NCBI GenBank assembly: GCA_965247175.1
Contig: OZ252006.1
Coordinates: 4,278,001-4,342,000 of the forward strand
Length of the DNA stretch: 64,000 nucleotides
Direction of reading: 5' to 3'
From: JANQMX01 sp965247175
Lineage (GTDB): Bacteria; Pseudomonadota; Alphaproteobacteria; Kiloniellales; DSM-21159
Numbering within the stretch: the stretch's first letter is position 1; each line of letters opens with the position of its first letter. The translations under genes and the position numbers were made by a program. Under the pieces are notes generated by a model. That model saw nothing but the letters and a program-made list of their open reading frames with translations, made no database searches and was not told the DNA's origin. Positions 1 through 9,582 of this stretch are shown piece after piece.

Positions 1-144
1 GCCGACTCCTTTGAACCGAACCCGCCGACCCTCAGTCCGGCAATTCGGCAGTACGCCACCGGGATCTATCGCCTGGAGAAGGAACTGCTGGTGGTTCTGG
101 ATGTCGATCGGCTGCTCGACTACGGCCGCTCGGCGGCGGCCTGA
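1..144 (+). CDS. CheW-like chemotaxis coupling protein, C-terminal fragment
   Basis: The first reading frame is open from the window edge and ends at a TGA at 142-144, giving 47 residues. The tail reads GIYRLEKELLVVLDVDRLL, which matches the last strands of CheW domains, where a short hydrophobic 'LLDVDRLL' stretch closes the SH3-like fold. CheW links receptors to the kinase CheA at the membrane. cheY, cheB and cheR follow directly, which supports this call. The N-terminal part lies outside the window, so a CheV or CheA C-terminal tail (which also carry CheW folds) cannot be excluded. Confidence 0.7.
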   Translation, partial: ADSFEPNPPTLSPAIRQYATGIYRLEKELLVVLDVDRLLDYGRSAAA

Positions 145-173
145 CACGCCCTTGTTGCTGTTGGAGACGGAAG

Positions 174-539
174 ATGAAGTCGTGCCTCGTCGTAGATGAT
201 TCCAAGGTTGTGCGCATGGTCGCGCGCAAGATTCTGGAAGGGTTTAACTTCAGCATCACGGAAGCGGAAGACGGTCAGAAGGCGCTCGACGAGTGTCGAG
301 CCAATATGCCGGACGCCGTGCTGTTGGACTGGAACATGCCGGTGATGAGCGGCATCGAGTTCTTGCGTGAGCTGCGCGCCATGGATGTTGCCGACCAGCC
401 GGTCGTCGTTTTCTGCACGACGGAAAATGACATGAAGCACATCCAAGACGCCATTCAAGCCGGTGCGAACGAGTACATCATGAAGCCCTTCGACAGCGAG
501 ATCATCCAGTCGAAGTTCTCCCAAGTCGGTTTGATCTAA
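174..539 (+). CDS. cheY: Single-domain response regulator CheY
   Basis: A 121-residue receiver domain with no output domain, the usual CheY size. The acidic pair is D8-D9, the phosphoacceptor is D52 in LLDWNMP, the switch threonine is T82/T83 in VVFCTTE, and the conserved lysine is K104 in YIMKPF. Phospho-CheY made by CheA binds the flagellar motor switch and sets rotation bias. It sits 29 nt after the CheW fragment and 62 nt before cheB, so all are probably one operon. A CheY paralogue acting as a phosphate sink is an alternative. Confidence 0.92.
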   Translation: MKSCLVVDDSKVVRMVARKILEGFNFSITEAEDGQKALDECRANMPDAVLLDWNMPVMSGIEFLRELRAMDVADQPVVVFCTTENDMKHIQDAIQAGANEYIMKPFDSEIIQSKFSQVGLI

Positions 540-601
540 GGGCGGGGGCCGGTTCCTCCATCGCGCCGGTCATCACATAAACCCCCGTCTAGGCAGCAGG
601 C

Positions 602-1723
602 ATGACAAAAACGCAACACCCCATCGAAGTCATGTTGGTCGACGATTCGGCCGTGATACGCGGGCTTCTGTCGCGCACCCTGGAGAGGGATCCGGACATC
701 TCCATCGTGGCTTCCGTCGCGAACGGCAAGATGGCGATCGACAGCCTCAAGCGGAAGCCGGTCGACGTCATTGTCCTCGATATCGAGATGCCCATCATGG
801 ATGGCCTGGAGGCGCTGCCTAAGCTGCTGGCCACGCAGCGCGGTGTGCAGATCATCATGGCCTCGACGCTGACCCGGCGAAACGCCGACATCAGCCTCAA
901 GGCCATGCGCATGGGTGCATCCGATTACATTCCGAAGCCGACGGCCAATTCTGAGATTCACTCCTCGGACGTCTTCGGCCGGGAGCTGACGGATAAGGTG
1001 AAGGCGCTTGGCGCGATTGCCCAGCGCAGTCGTCCGGGTGGCGCGCGGCCGGCCGCAGTGGCGCGCGCCGTGCCTACGCCCAGCCGCCCGGCCGCGGCAG
1101 CGCCGGCCAAGGAAATCTCCTTGCGGCCCTTCAACAGCCTGTTTTCCCCGGACATCATCGCAATTGGGTCTTCCACTGGTGGGCCGCAGGCGTTGGCCAA
1201 GGTCTTGGGCGGACTGCCGGCCGTGCGCCAGCCCATCCTGATCACTCAGCACATGCCGGCGACCTTTACGTCGCTGCTGGCGGAGCACCTGGACAAGATA
1301 ACGCCGATGGCGTGCCGAGAGGCAGCCGACGGCGACCCGCTGCTGGGCGGCGAGGTGCTGGTTGCGCCCGGCGGTCATCACATGACGGTGGCCGAGCAAG
1401 GGGGCGAGCGGGTCATTCGCCTGAAGGACACGCCGCCGGAGAACTACTGCCGACCGTCGGTGGACCCGATGCTGCGCAGCATCGTGTCTTTGTTCGGCAG
1501 CCGGGTGCTGGTCGTCATACTGACCGGTATGGGGGCAGACGGGTGCAAGGGCTCCGAGTTAGTGGTCAACAGCGGCGGGGTCGTGGTCGCGCAGGATGAG
1601 GCAAGCTCGGTTGTCTGGGGCATGCCCGGTGCCGTGGCCACGCGGGGGCTCTGCTCGGCGGTCGTGCCGCTCGGGGATATTGCAAACGTTGTGCGTAAGC
1701 TAGTTATGAGGTCCGCCGCATGA
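602..1723 (+). CDS. cheB: Protein-glutamate methylesterase/glutamine deamidase CheB
   Basis: 373 residues with two domains. The N-terminal receiver (about 1-125) has D14-D15, phosphoacceptor D60 in VLDIEMP and lysine K112. An Ala/Pro-rich linker (about 141-180) leads to the CheB methylesterase domain. The catalytic triad is visible: S191 in GSSTGG, H217 in TQHMP and D313 in LTGMGADG. CheB removes methyl groups from chemoreceptors and so resets signalling, opposing CheR. It overlaps cheR by four bases (ATGA), so the two opposing enzymes are translationally coupled. The upstream ribosome binding site is weak. Confidence 0.95.
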   Translation: MTKTQHPIEVMLVDDSAVIRGLLSRTLERDPDISIVASVANGKMAIDSLKRKPVDVIVLDIEMPIMDGLEALPKLLATQRGVQIIMASTLTRRNADISLKAMRMGASDYIPKPTANSEIHSSDVFGRELTDKVKALGAIAQRSRPGGARPAAVARAVPTPSRPAAAAPAKEISLRPFNSLFSPDIIAIGSSTGGPQALAKVLGGLPAVRQPILITQHMPATFTSLLAEHLDKITPMACREAADGDPLLGGEVLVAPGGHHMTVAEQGGERVIRLKDTPPENYCRPSVDPMLRSIVSLFGSRVLVVILTGMGADGCKGSELVVNSGGVVVAQDEASSVVWGMPGAVATRGLCSAVVPLGDIANVVRKLVMRSAA

Positions 1724-2559
1724 ACCCCAGCGATTTCGAACTGATTGCCGGGCTTCTCAAGCAGCGCTCCGGTCTGGTGCTGACGCCGGACAAGGGCTAC
1801 CTGTTGGAGAGCCGCTTGAGCTCCGTGGCGCGCCGCTGGGACTTCAAGAGCTTCGACGAGATGATCCAGTCCATCCGCGCCAAGCGTGATGAGAAGCTGC
1901 TGGGCGAGATCACCGAGGCCATGACGACCAACGAGTCGTTCTTCTTCCGCGACAGCAAGCCTTTCGATCAGTTTCGCGACCTCGTCTTGCCGCATCTCTT
2001 GACCGCCCGAGCGAGCAAGCGGAGCTTCCGCATCTGGTCGGCGGCATGCTCGACCGGGCAGGAACCCTATTCGCTGGCGATGCTGCTGAAGGAGGCCGAC
2101 AGCAAGCTGGCCGGTTGGCGCATCGAGATCATCGCGACCGATCTTTCGAACGAGGTGTTGGATAAGGCCAAAGAGGGTCTCTACACACAGTTCGAAGCCC
2201 AGCGCGGCCTGCCGATCACCCTGCTGATGAAATACTTCACCCAGTCCGGCGACCACTGGCAGATCTCGCCAGAGCTGCGCAAGATGATCACCTTCAAGCC
2301 CTTCAATCTGCTGGAAAGCCCAGCCGCGCTCGGGCACTTCGACGTGATCTTCCTGCGCAACGTGCTGATCTACTTCGATCCGCCGACCAAGAGTAAGATC
2401 CTCGAAGGTATGTCGCGGCAGTTGGCGAGCGATGGCTTTCTCTATCTCGGCGGTGCGGAGACGGTTCTCGGCGTCTCCGATAAGTTCAAGCCGAAGCAGG
2501 GACAGCGCGGCATCTATGAGCTGGCCCAGAACGAGGGCGCCCTGGCCGCCGCCAGCTGA
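1720..2559 (+). CDS. cheR: Chemotaxis protein methyltransferase CheR
   Basis: 279 residues, normal length. An N-terminal helical domain (about 1-75) precedes a SAM-dependent methyltransferase core. Visible motifs are TTNESFFFRD near residue 68, SAACSTGQEPYSLAM for SAM binding, ATDLS for the ribose-binding acidic residue, and FDVIFLRNVLIYF later in the core. It methylates receptor glutamates for adaptation. The start overlaps the cheB stop (ATGA). No C-terminal pentapeptide-binding extension is seen. It is the last gene of the operon and converges on the PAS gene with only six bases between stops. Confidence 0.95.
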   Translation: MNPSDFELIAGLLKQRSGLVLTPDKGYLLESRLSSVARRWDFKSFDEMIQSIRAKRDEKLLGEITEAMTTNESFFFRDSKPFDQFRDLVLPHLLTARASKRSFRIWSAACSTGQEPYSLAMLLKEADSKLAGWRIEIIATDLSNEVLDKAKEGLYTQFEAQRGLPITLLMKYFTQSGDHWQISPELRKMITFKPFNLLESPAALGHFDVIFLRNVLIYFDPPTKSKILEGMSRQLASDGFLYLGGAETVLGVSDKFKPKQGQRGIYELAQNEGALAAAS

Positions 2560-2565
2560 CGGGGC

Positions 2566-3147
2566 CTAGTGCCAAGACGCGCAGCCGCAAAGCCAGCCGA
2601 CGGCACCGTCATCATCGGCGAGGGGCAGAACGACGCCTGATGCTCTGCGTTTCAGTCCGATCGCGCTGGAGTACTGCAGGCGGTAGTAGACCGGCGACAC
2701 GGTGACCCGCACTTCGTCGAGAACCCGGCGCAAGGCGTCCGCGCTGGGGTTCTGACTCTCTACCTCCGACAAGCAGTGTCCCCTGAGGTCGGCGCCGTAC
2801 TCTCTTTCGTGCAGGCTCCCGAAGATGCGCCAACGATAGTCGCTGCCCCCGTCCAACGCTTCTAGCAGCACGATCGACGGCAATAGCTTGGCACCGAGCT
2901 GCACAGGGTCGAGCGACTGCCGAAAGGGAGGTTTTCCTGGCCAGGAGCTCCATATCTCGACGAGGGACCTGGCGGCTTCGAATTGGGCATCGCGACGAAT
3001 GTCAGGCTCTTGGAAGGTGATCAGCGCTTCCGCGAAGCCGGGTTGCTCCGCTATGACCGCCAGGGAGACCTGCAGCCTAGCCTTTTCGTGCCAGGAGTCC
3101 TTGTCGTTCATCCGCAACTCGGTCGCTTCCTTGCTCTCACCTCGCAT
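2566..3147 (-). CDS. PAS-like (PAS_5 type) protein of unknown function
   Basis: 193 residues. From about residue 50 the sequence (SLVEIWSSWPGKPPFRQSLDPVQLGAKLLPSIVLLE, written here in parts: W-S-S-W, FRQSLDP, LLPSIVLLE) follows the pattern of the alphaproteobacterial PAS_5 family, in which a short 'W..... lP.r..idP..l...Lp.i.l.' motif opens a sensory fold. No enzymatic output domain is attached. ATG at 3147 is the longest start; an internal ATG at 3111 is possible. It converges on cheR. The ligand and partner are unknown. The family assignment is from memory of its motif; I am fairly sure of the fold but not of any function. Confidence 0.7.
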   Translation of the reverse strand: MRGESKEATELRMNDKDSWHEKARLQVSLAVIAEQPGFAEALITFQEPDIRRDAQFEAARSLVEIWSSWPGKPPFRQSLDPVQLGAKLLPSIVLLEALDGGSDYRWRIFGSLHEREYGADLRGHCLSEVESQNPSADALRRVLDEVRVTVSPVYYRLQYSSAIGLKRRASGVVLPLADDDGAVGWLCGCASWH

Positions 3148-3311
3148 AGCATTTTGCGAGCGGAGGCAGCCTTCCGATAGTCACCGAAGTTCTTGAGGAT
3201 ATTGAATAAAAAATCCTGAATTTTCAAGGGAGATAAGCTATTCGCCTTGTCCGCCGCCGGTCGTCGTAAGCGGCGGAGCATGAAAGCTGGAGGTGTGTCG
3301 GCAACCCCGAC

Positions 3312-5531
3312 CTACATCCGCTGTTCCAGGCGCTGGCCGGCGAGAGGAATCTCGCGCTCGCCGTAAACCTGGTAGAGCCGGGTGATCCCAAAGGGATCTG
3401 CCAGGCGCTCGCAGACCGTGCGCGCGCGTTCCGCAGCGTCCGCATCGCCAGCGGCAAAGGCCTCCAACAGCTGCTGATGGGTGCGCTGCAGTTGCTTGAA
3501 GTCCTCGCTGGCGGCGACGCTTTCGTCACCCAAGAGAGTATAGACCCGCGTGGTCCCAGACTTGCCGCGCAGCTGGATCGCGTCGACTTCGAGCAAGGCC
3601 ATCTCGGGAACCTGCTTGGCGGTGTCCTCGCCGATCAGGATACGCAGGCCGAACGTCTTGGTCTGTCCCTCGATACGCGAAGCGACGTTCACCACATCGC
3701 CGATCACCGAGTAGTTGAAGCGCTGGCGGGAGCCCATGTTGCCGACCAGGCAGGTGCCGGTATTGATGCCGACCCCGAAGTTGAGCGGTTGCGCCAGGCC
3801 TTTCAGCGGGCCTTCGCGTTGGGTGAGCTCGGCATTGAGTACGTCCAGCGCACGCGACATGGAGAGTGCCGCCAGACAGGCGTCGCGCACATGGGTATCG
3901 TCGGCGATGGGCGCATTCCAGAACGCCATGATGGCATCGCCGATGTATTTGTCGATGGTCCCATCGTGCTCGAGGATGGCCGTCGTCATCGCCGTCAGAT
4001 ACTCGTTGAGCAGCGCCGTCAGGGCCTGGGGATCTTTGAGCGGGCCTTCTGACAAGGTGGTGAAGCCGCGAATGTCGCTGAACATGATGGTCATGTTTCG
4101 CAGCTCGCCACCCAGCCGGACCTGGTCCGGCTCCTCGGCCAGGCGGTCGACCATGACCGGAGAGAGGTAGTGGCTGAAGACTCTCCGAACCTGCTGCCGC
4201 CGTCTTTCTTCAATGCCGTACTTCAGGGTGATGAGAGTCAGAAAGATTGCCAGGGTGGAGAGGGCCGGCACGACGCCGTCGATGACGATCTTGTCGTAGG
4301 TATAGAGGTACCAGGTGGACAGCAGCACCGTGGCCGTGCTGGCCACCAGTAGGACCACGCTCCACTTGGCATCGATCAGCGGAACGGCGACGATCAGTAG
4401 ACCGCCGACAAGCACCACGAAGAAAAGCTCCGCGGCGATGGCGTAGTTGGGGCTGATGATGTGGTCTTGCGCCAGAACGGACTCGAGAAGCTGGGCGTGC
4501 AGTTCGACCCCGGGGATGGCGGCGTGAAGCGGCGTCGCCCGAATGTCGCCCAAGGCGGTCGCCGAGGTGCCGAGCAGCACCAGACGGCCGGCAAGACGCC
4601 TGCGGTCCACCAGGCCGGTCAAGACGTCGGCAGCAGAGATGTATCGCCGGGCATCCGTCTCGCCGAGATTGAGCCAGATACGCCCGTTGCGGTCCACGGG
4701 TATGGCGATCTGCTGAATGATCACGCTTTCGAGGCCGGCGTCGTTGCTCCGCGCGGCGATGGTCTTTTCACCGGTTGCGACGCGCAGCATTTCCAGCGTC
4801 AGGCTCGGCTGGATATCGTCGCCCACGCGGACGAGAGCGGGTACGCGCCGTATCAGTCCGTCGGGCTCCGGCACCACGGAAATCAAGCCGATACCCTGCG
4901 CCGAGGCTTCGAGGACGGGCAGATTGCGGATCATGTCGTCGAAGCCAAAGAGGTAGCGGCTGGGGTCTCCGCCGATGAAAGCGACCGATGGCGACCGCGC
5001 CGGTGCCCGGTCATCGGCCGAGAGATCGTCCTTTCGGCCAGACTGGCCGAGCACGATGCGGCTGCGCTTAAGGGTCGCGGCCAAGCGTTCCTCATTGCTC
5101 GGCAGGAAACGAAGGCGTTGCGCCGTCGCCGGGTCGATCGGCTCCACCAATCCGGCAATTTGGGCTGGCGACAGCCGGTCCGCCTCGCCGAAGATCATAT
5201 CAAGGCCAACGACGACGGCCCCGTACTCCATCAAGCGGTCGAGCAACTCGGCGATCAGCGTACGCGGCCAGGGCCACTGTCCGAGCTCCTCCAGGCTCCG
5301 TTCATCGATGTCGACGATCAGAACGGGATAGGGGTAATCCTCAGGTAGGGTTCGCGGCGATAGCTCGGTGTAGAAATCTGTCGCCTTCAGCCGCAGCACC
5401 TGCAAGGCCACGGGGTCGGCCAGGCGCAAAGCAACCATGCCGATCAGCACCGCAAGCCCGGCAAACGGAAGAATCCAGCGTGCCGGCAGGCGTTTCATGC
5501 GCTTCAGCATGCGCCGGTCCCGGTGGCCCAC
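3312..5531 (-). CDS. CHASE2-domain adenylate/guanylate cyclase
   Basis: 739 residues. A basic N-terminus and one membrane helix (about 20-38) are followed by a periplasmic CHASE2 sensor (about 40-330), a cluster of three membrane helices (about 345-425) and a class III nucleotide cyclase (about 460-640). Catalytic features are present: metal aspartates in IMFSDIRGF and in KYIGDAIMAFW, and the Asn/Arg pair in VVNVASRIEG. It probably makes cAMP in response to an external cue; guanylate specificity is less likely but not ruled out. The listed start is GTG; ATG at 5510, giving 732 residues, is also plausible and neither has a clear ribosome binding site. It is monocistronic. Confidence 0.88.
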   Translation of the reverse strand: MGHRDRRMLKRMKRLPARWILPFAGLAVLIGMVALRLADPVALQVLRLKATDFYTELSPRTLPEDYPYPVLIVDIDERSLEELGQWPWPRTLIAELLDRLMEYGAVVVGLDMIFGEADRLSPAQIAGLVEPIDPATAQRLRFLPSNEERLAATLKRSRIVLGQSGRKDDLSADDRAPARSPSVAFIGGDPSRYLFGFDDMIRNLPVLEASAQGIGLISVVPEPDGLIRRVPALVRVGDDIQPSLTLEMLRVATGEKTIAARSNDAGLESVIIQQIAIPVDRNGRIWLNLGETDARRYISAADVLTGLVDRRRLAGRLVLLGTSATALGDIRATPLHAAIPGVELHAQLLESVLAQDHIISPNYAIAAELFFVVLVGGLLIVAVPLIDAKWSVVLLVASTATVLLSTWYLYTYDKIVIDGVVPALSTLAIFLTLITLKYGIEERRRQQVRRVFSHYLSPVMVDRLAEEPDQVRLGGELRNMTIMFSDIRGFTTLSEGPLKDPQALTALLNEYLTAMTTAILEHDGTIDKYIGDAIMAFWNAPIADDTHVRDACLAALSMSRALDVLNAELTQREGPLKGLAQPLNFGVGINTGTCLVGNMGSRQRFNYSVIGDVVNVASRIEGQTKTFGLRILIGEDTAKQVPEMALLEVDAIQLRGKSGTTRVYTLLGDESVAASEDFKQLQRTHQQLLEAFAAGDADAAERARTVCERLADPFGITRLYQVYGEREIPLAGQRLEQRM

Positions 5532-5648
5532 TGCAGCCGGCGCCCGCTTTCCCTTATAGGATCTCGTTTTGCGGCCTCGCCCATCGAAGCAGCCTAACGA
5601 GATCGGCCCGGTCTCGCACCCTCGTTCTCTGCCAGGGGCGCTCTGCCC

Positions 5649-7667
5649 CTAAAGCCGGGTCAGATGCCGCGGCCGCCCCCAATTGCGGGCCTGCTCGACG
5701 CAGCGCGCGACGTCTTCTTCCAGCATCAGTCCGTCCGCGACCAGGCGCTCGGCGGCGGCGCGCACGGCCGCAAGGTAATCTTCGGGCGTGGCGTAGCGCT
5801 CCTGGATGGCGCGGCGGGGGTCGGCGGTGAAGTGGCGCTCCTCCAGCGTGTCGGGGAAGGGAATGTAGCTGCCGGTGAACTCGTGGTTCGCGCCGGTGCC
5901 GAAGCCTGGTGCCCGCACGTTCCAGCCGGTGTAGGTGCCGAGCGGCGCCTGAACCATGGGCGCGCGCACGCCGGCGCGGTCATTGCCATCCTCATCGACG
6001 GCGGGAACCATGATCGTATAGCCCTCGGCATCGATGATGTCGGGCGGCTGCTTGGCCAGCAGTCCTTTGTCCACGTCGGGTCCGAAGTCGAAGAGCGGCA
6101 GGCTGGCCGGTCCGGCCGTCAAGGTCACCCCGGCGATGGCTGGAAAGTTCGCCTGCCAGTCTTCGTAGCTTTGCAGCGTTCCGTCAGCGCGCTGGGGGAT
6201 GCGCGAGTCCGGCGGCGGCGTGCCGTCGCTCGCCCAGCGGTCCATGGCGTCGAGCATGGCGCGGAACAGCATGGAGGTCTGCACCGGATTGACGAACTGC
6301 TGGCAGACACCCTTGCGCGGCGCGCCGATTTGCGGGTCGGCAAAGTGCTGGGAGCTCGACCACATGTAGACGCGGACGGTCTCAGGCTGCGGCAGGTCGT
6401 TGCCTCGGGTGTCGGTGTGCACCAGGGAGCCCTTGCGCTGCCAATACTCGGAGGCGGTCTGGGTGTGGAGGATGAGTGGGTCGCTTTCCGGCCGCTTTAG
6501 GATCGCGTCGGTCTTGCCGGTCAGATGGTCTGTCGTTTCGCTGTATGAAAAAGGGAAGCGGTCGGCGATGTTGAAGTGATCTTCGTACTGCTGGCCGGCT
6601 GGCGAGACGATGCTGGCGAAGCGGTGGTTCATCCACATCAGGCCGGCGCCGGAGACGTGCGGCAGCAGGCCGTCGAAAACTTTTCGGCCTTTCGCGTCGA
6701 CGTTATAGCCGTTGTAGATGAAGTCGCGGATGGCGCGCCCGGTCTGTGAGCGACCCCAGCCGTAGGCCTTCTCGATGGACCCGAGGGGATTGGCTGCCCC
6801 GGCGGCATCGCGTTCCTCGTGCTTCAGAAAGGCGATCAGGTCGCGCACGGCCACGTGGCCCAGCCCGCCGACGATCGGATCGCGCGCCTCATAGATGATC
6901 TCGTAGATCCAGCCCGGCTCGAAGCCCTCGGCCAGATAGACGTGGGTGTCCGAGGGGGCGATACCGACTTCCGCCGCAGCCCCTTCGCCGGCGACGCCGA
7001 AACCGGCGAGCACCTGGGCGAACTGCCAGCGCTCCGGCGCGATCTCGATGCGCGGGTCGTTGGGATAGCGTCGCTTCGTAAGGCGCGCCTTTCGGGTGTC
7101 GAGGGAAACGCTGGGATAGCTGCGGGTCGAGGCGCGCCCAGACAGCGGATAGCAGAGGGCCGGCGCTTCGGGGATGAACTCCTGTCGCACGATACCGGTG
7201 ATGGGGGCGCCGTTGTCGGTGACGGTCGGCACGTCCAACACCACCCGGTCGTTGCCCGGCAGCAGGTCCGCTTCCCAAGCACTCCAAACGAAGCTGTAGC
7301 CGCGCCGGAAGAGATAGCCGTTGCCGGCATGGTCGAGTGAAGAGGGGTCGTTGGAACCGACGGCGTCGTTGAAGAACTGCAGCGCGCGAAGGTTCCCTCG
7401 GTTGCCCCAGTCATAGAAGACACGCTTGTTGCCGCGCGCCGGATCGACCGGCTTGAGGATGAGGACATCTGCGGCAAACTCGACCTTGCCGTCTGCGTTC
7501 CGCGGTGCCTTGTCTAGATCGACGATGCCAGCCTGGGCGGCGGCGTCAGGGTCGATGGCGTGCAAGGCGCTGCCGCGCAGTCGCTCGTAGGGACCGCTGT
7601 CGCCGAAGGTCATGCCGTCAGCGAAAGTGCTGCGCTGGCCAATGCTTAATGTGATCTCGTTGGTCAT
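5649..7667 (-). CDS. Alpha/beta hydrolase domain protein (large, function unknown)
   Basis: About 672 residues from ATG 7667; a GTG at 7679 would add four residues, but the purine-rich GGAAGAGGG just before the ATG favours the ATG. The nucleophile-elbow-like motif GRSQTG (in YGWGRSQTGRAI) falls near the middle. Overall it matches a large 'alpha/beta hydrolase domain' family whose members are mostly uncharacterised. No signal peptide is seen, so it is probably cytoplasmic. The Gfo/Idh oxidoreductase gene ends 27 bases before it on the same strand, so the pair may be co-transcribed for breakdown of a carbohydrate or ester. The substrate is unknown. Confidence 0.75.
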   Translation of the reverse strand: MTNEITLSIGQRSTFADGMTFGDSGPYERLRGSALHAIDPDAAAQAGIVDLDKAPRNADGKVEFAADVLILKPVDPARGNKRVFYDWGNRGNLRALQFFNDAVGSNDPSSLDHAGNGYLFRRGYSFVWSAWEADLLPGNDRVVLDVPTVTDNGAPITGIVRQEFIPEAPALCYPLSGRASTRSYPSVSLDTRKARLTKRRYPNDPRIEIAPERWQFAQVLAGFGVAGEGAAAEVGIAPSDTHVYLAEGFEPGWIYEIIYEARDPIVGGLGHVAVRDLIAFLKHEERDAAGAANPLGSIEKAYGWGRSQTGRAIRDFIYNGYNVDAKGRKVFDGLLPHVSGAGLMWMNHRFASIVSPAGQQYEDHFNIADRFPFSYSETTDHLTGKTDAILKRPESDPLILHTQTASEYWQRKGSLVHTDTRGNDLPQPETVRVYMWSSSQHFADPQIGAPRKGVCQQFVNPVQTSMLFRAMLDAMDRWASDGTPPPDSRIPQRADGTLQSYEDWQANFPAIAGVTLTAGPASLPLFDFGPDVDKGLLAKQPPDIIDAEGYTIMVPAVDEDGNDRAGVRAPMVQAPLGTYTGWNVRAPGFGTGANHEFTGSYIPFPDTLEERHFTADPRRAIQERYATPEDYLAAVRAAAERLVADGLMLEEDVARCVEQARNWGRPRHLTRL

Positions 7668-7706
7668 CCCTCTTCCCACGCTCTTCTTGATTGTTCCTCT
7701 GGTCGC

Positions 7707-8681
7707 TTAGCGGCCGGCTTGCAGCATGCTCTCGACCAAGTCCTGCACTGCAAGCGCGTCTCTGAAATCGGGCATGCTGTGGCGCTCGCCGCGGTACCAG
7801 CGGCCGAGGTTGTCGAGCATCCGGCGATAGCCGTCCTGCCGCGGGTCGGTGATATCGGTCAGCTGAGCCTCCCAGCCCGCGCCACCGTTGATGCTGAGAC
7901 GGTTCCAGTCCGACAGCCGATAGGCTGTCTTGCTGCCCCAGACGGTGAACTCCACTCGGTCCGGCGCGCTCGATGCCGGCCCACCGACTCCGCCGGCGAA
8001 CGTCACCGGAATGCCGCCGCAGTCGAACAGCGCCAGGCTTTGACGTTCGGCCGAGATGCCGTCGCCCGGATAGCGGTTGATGGCCTGGACCAGCCGGGTT
8101 TCGCCGAAGAGTTTGCGGGTGAGGAAGGCGTAGTGAGAGAAGGTCTCTCGCACGAAGCCACCTTGGTCCCGTTGGCTCAGCCACGCGGCCGGCTCCTGCC
8201 AGTCGCGCGGCCATTGGCAGAAGTGCAGCCGGATGTCGACGGCCTCTACCGTTCCGACGATGCCGTCGCGCAGTGCTGACGCCATGGCCTCGACCGGCGC
8301 TGCTTCGGCAAAGGGAAAGTTGACGGCTGTCTTGAGACCGGCAGCCTCGACCGTCTCGACCAGGTCGCGGCTCTCCGACAGATCGACGCCAAGGGGCTTT
8401 TCGCAAAAGATCGGTTTGCCGGCACGCACAGCGGCGAGGGCGTGCTCTTTGTGATGTGCGGGCGGGCAGGCGATGTAGACGATGTCCGTCGCCGGATCGT
8501 CGATCGCGGCTTGCGCTGAGCCGGCGATCGACAGAGCCGGCAGAGCGACTTCAAAGCGCCGGCAGGCGCCTGGGTCGGGATCCCATGCTAGACCGGGACG
8601 AAAGCCACCGTAGCGCCGCATGCTCTCCAGCATTCGGTGGCCCATTACGCCCAGACCGATAAACGCGACACCCGGCTCCAC
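7707..8681 (-). CDS. Gfo/Idh/MocA family NAD(P)-dependent oxidoreductase
   Basis: 324 residues starting at a GTG preceded by GGGAG. The Rossmann N-terminus reads VAFIGLGVMGHRML, followed by the family signature FCEKPLG (about residues 94-100), whose lysine takes part in catalysis, then the mixed alpha/beta C-terminal domain that shapes the substrate pocket. Members oxidise or reduce sugars, inositols and related polyols. The following gene on the same strand is the large alpha/beta hydrolase. The substrate cannot be told from the sequence. Confidence 0.88.
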   Translation of the reverse strand: MEPGVAFIGLGVMGHRMLESMRRYGGFRPGLAWDPDPGACRRFEVALPALSIAGSAQAAIDDPATDIVYIACPPAHHKEHALAAVRAGKPIFCEKPLGVDLSESRDLVETVEAAGLKTAVNFPFAEAAPVEAMASALRDGIVGTVEAVDIRLHFCQWPRDWQEPAAWLSQRDQGGFVRETFSHYAFLTRKLFGETRLVQAINRYPGDGISAERQSLALFDCGGIPVTFAGGVGGPASSAPDRVEFTVWGSKTAYRLSDWNRLSINGGAGWEAQLTDITDPRQDGYRRMLDNLGRWYRGERHSMPDFRDALAVQDLVESMLQAGR

Positions 8682-8876
8682 TTGTCTCTCCCGCTCAATG
8701 TCGACCCAGCCTGCGGTTCTACATATGCCTCTCCTTGTCGGCGAGCCCGCAGTCAGACTGGGACATGGCAGGATTGCGAAATGTGGGGTTCGGCCAAGCC
8801 GACCGACTGTACTTATGTCTTAGCTCCACCCGGCCGGAACGGTTCCATCGGATCGAGAAACGTTCTAGAGTAGCCG

Positions 8877-9488
8877 ATGATGGAAAAACGCGCCCGCCTT
8901 GGAACGTTTTTCGCCGGCCCCCTGCCGCTGCTTGCGATGGCCGGTATCCTCTTCCTGTTGTGCACGAGTGCGAGCCTGGCTCAGGGCGACAACGTGGTGG
9001 CGCGGGCCAGCCTCTATAAGCCGCTTCAGTTCGGGTTCCCTTACTCCATCCGCCTCTACGAAGACACGCGGGCCGGTCGAGTCGCCGTCGATGCGTTGAC
9101 GGACGAACTCCAAGGGAAGGGTGTGTTCATCGACCCGGAAGGTGTCTTCCGTATCGACCTGTCCGTAGAACGGGTCAGCGCCGCCTTCGATCAGGCCGGC
9201 GGCGACCTCGGCTATGTCGGCACCGGCGAGCGGGGCTTGGAGCTGACCATGAACATCTGGTCTTCGCGGCAGGATTCGCTGCTTGGCGGCCGCCAGCAGA
9301 AGGGCCGCACAACCTCCGAGCCGCTTATCCACCTCAACGCCATCGTGCGCGACAACGAAACCAGAGAAGTGATCTGGCAGGGCGATGCGCTGGCTCCGAT
9401 TGTGCGCGCCGACGAGGAGGGCGCCGCCCTGGAGGCGGCCGAGGCCATGGCTCAGGTCTTCGGCAAGTCGGCCACCTATCCCGAGTAG
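8877..9488 (+). CDS. Exported protein of unknown function
   Basis: 203 residues. A charged start (MEKRAR) and a hydrophobic stretch (about 14-34) ending SLAQ look like a Sec signal peptide with cleavage after the AQ. The mature part is a compact alpha/beta sequence with no Cys and no catalytic motif I recognise. Pieces such as REVIWQGDA near residue 165 recall DUF4136-like or outer-membrane-assembly lipoprotein folds, but there is no lipobox Cys. It faces away from the Gfo/Idh gene across about 195 bases that hold a short palindrome, GGAAC-G-GTTCC (8836-8846). I do not assign a function. Confidence 0.7.
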   Translation: MMEKRARLGTFFAGPLPLLAMAGILFLLCTSASLAQGDNVVARASLYKPLQFGFPYSIRLYEDTRAGRVAVDALTDELQGKGVFIDPEGVFRIDLSVERVSAAFDQAGGDLGYVGTGERGLELTMNIWSSRQDSLLGGRQQKGRTTSEPLIHLNAIVRDNETREVIWQGDALAPIVRADEEGAALEAAEAMAQVFGKSATYPE

Positions 9489-9582
9489 CGACCGGTTTTG
9501 TCGAGCCGCGCCGCGGACATCACTCTATCCATGGCATAGCTGCCCGGCAGGCGGTGGATCGAAACGCGGCGGATCGTTGGCT

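Noticed and set aside
8836..8846. GGAAC-G-GTTCC palindrome as a LacI-type operator
   Set aside because: Short, single, and no LacI-family regulator nearby; not enough for a call.
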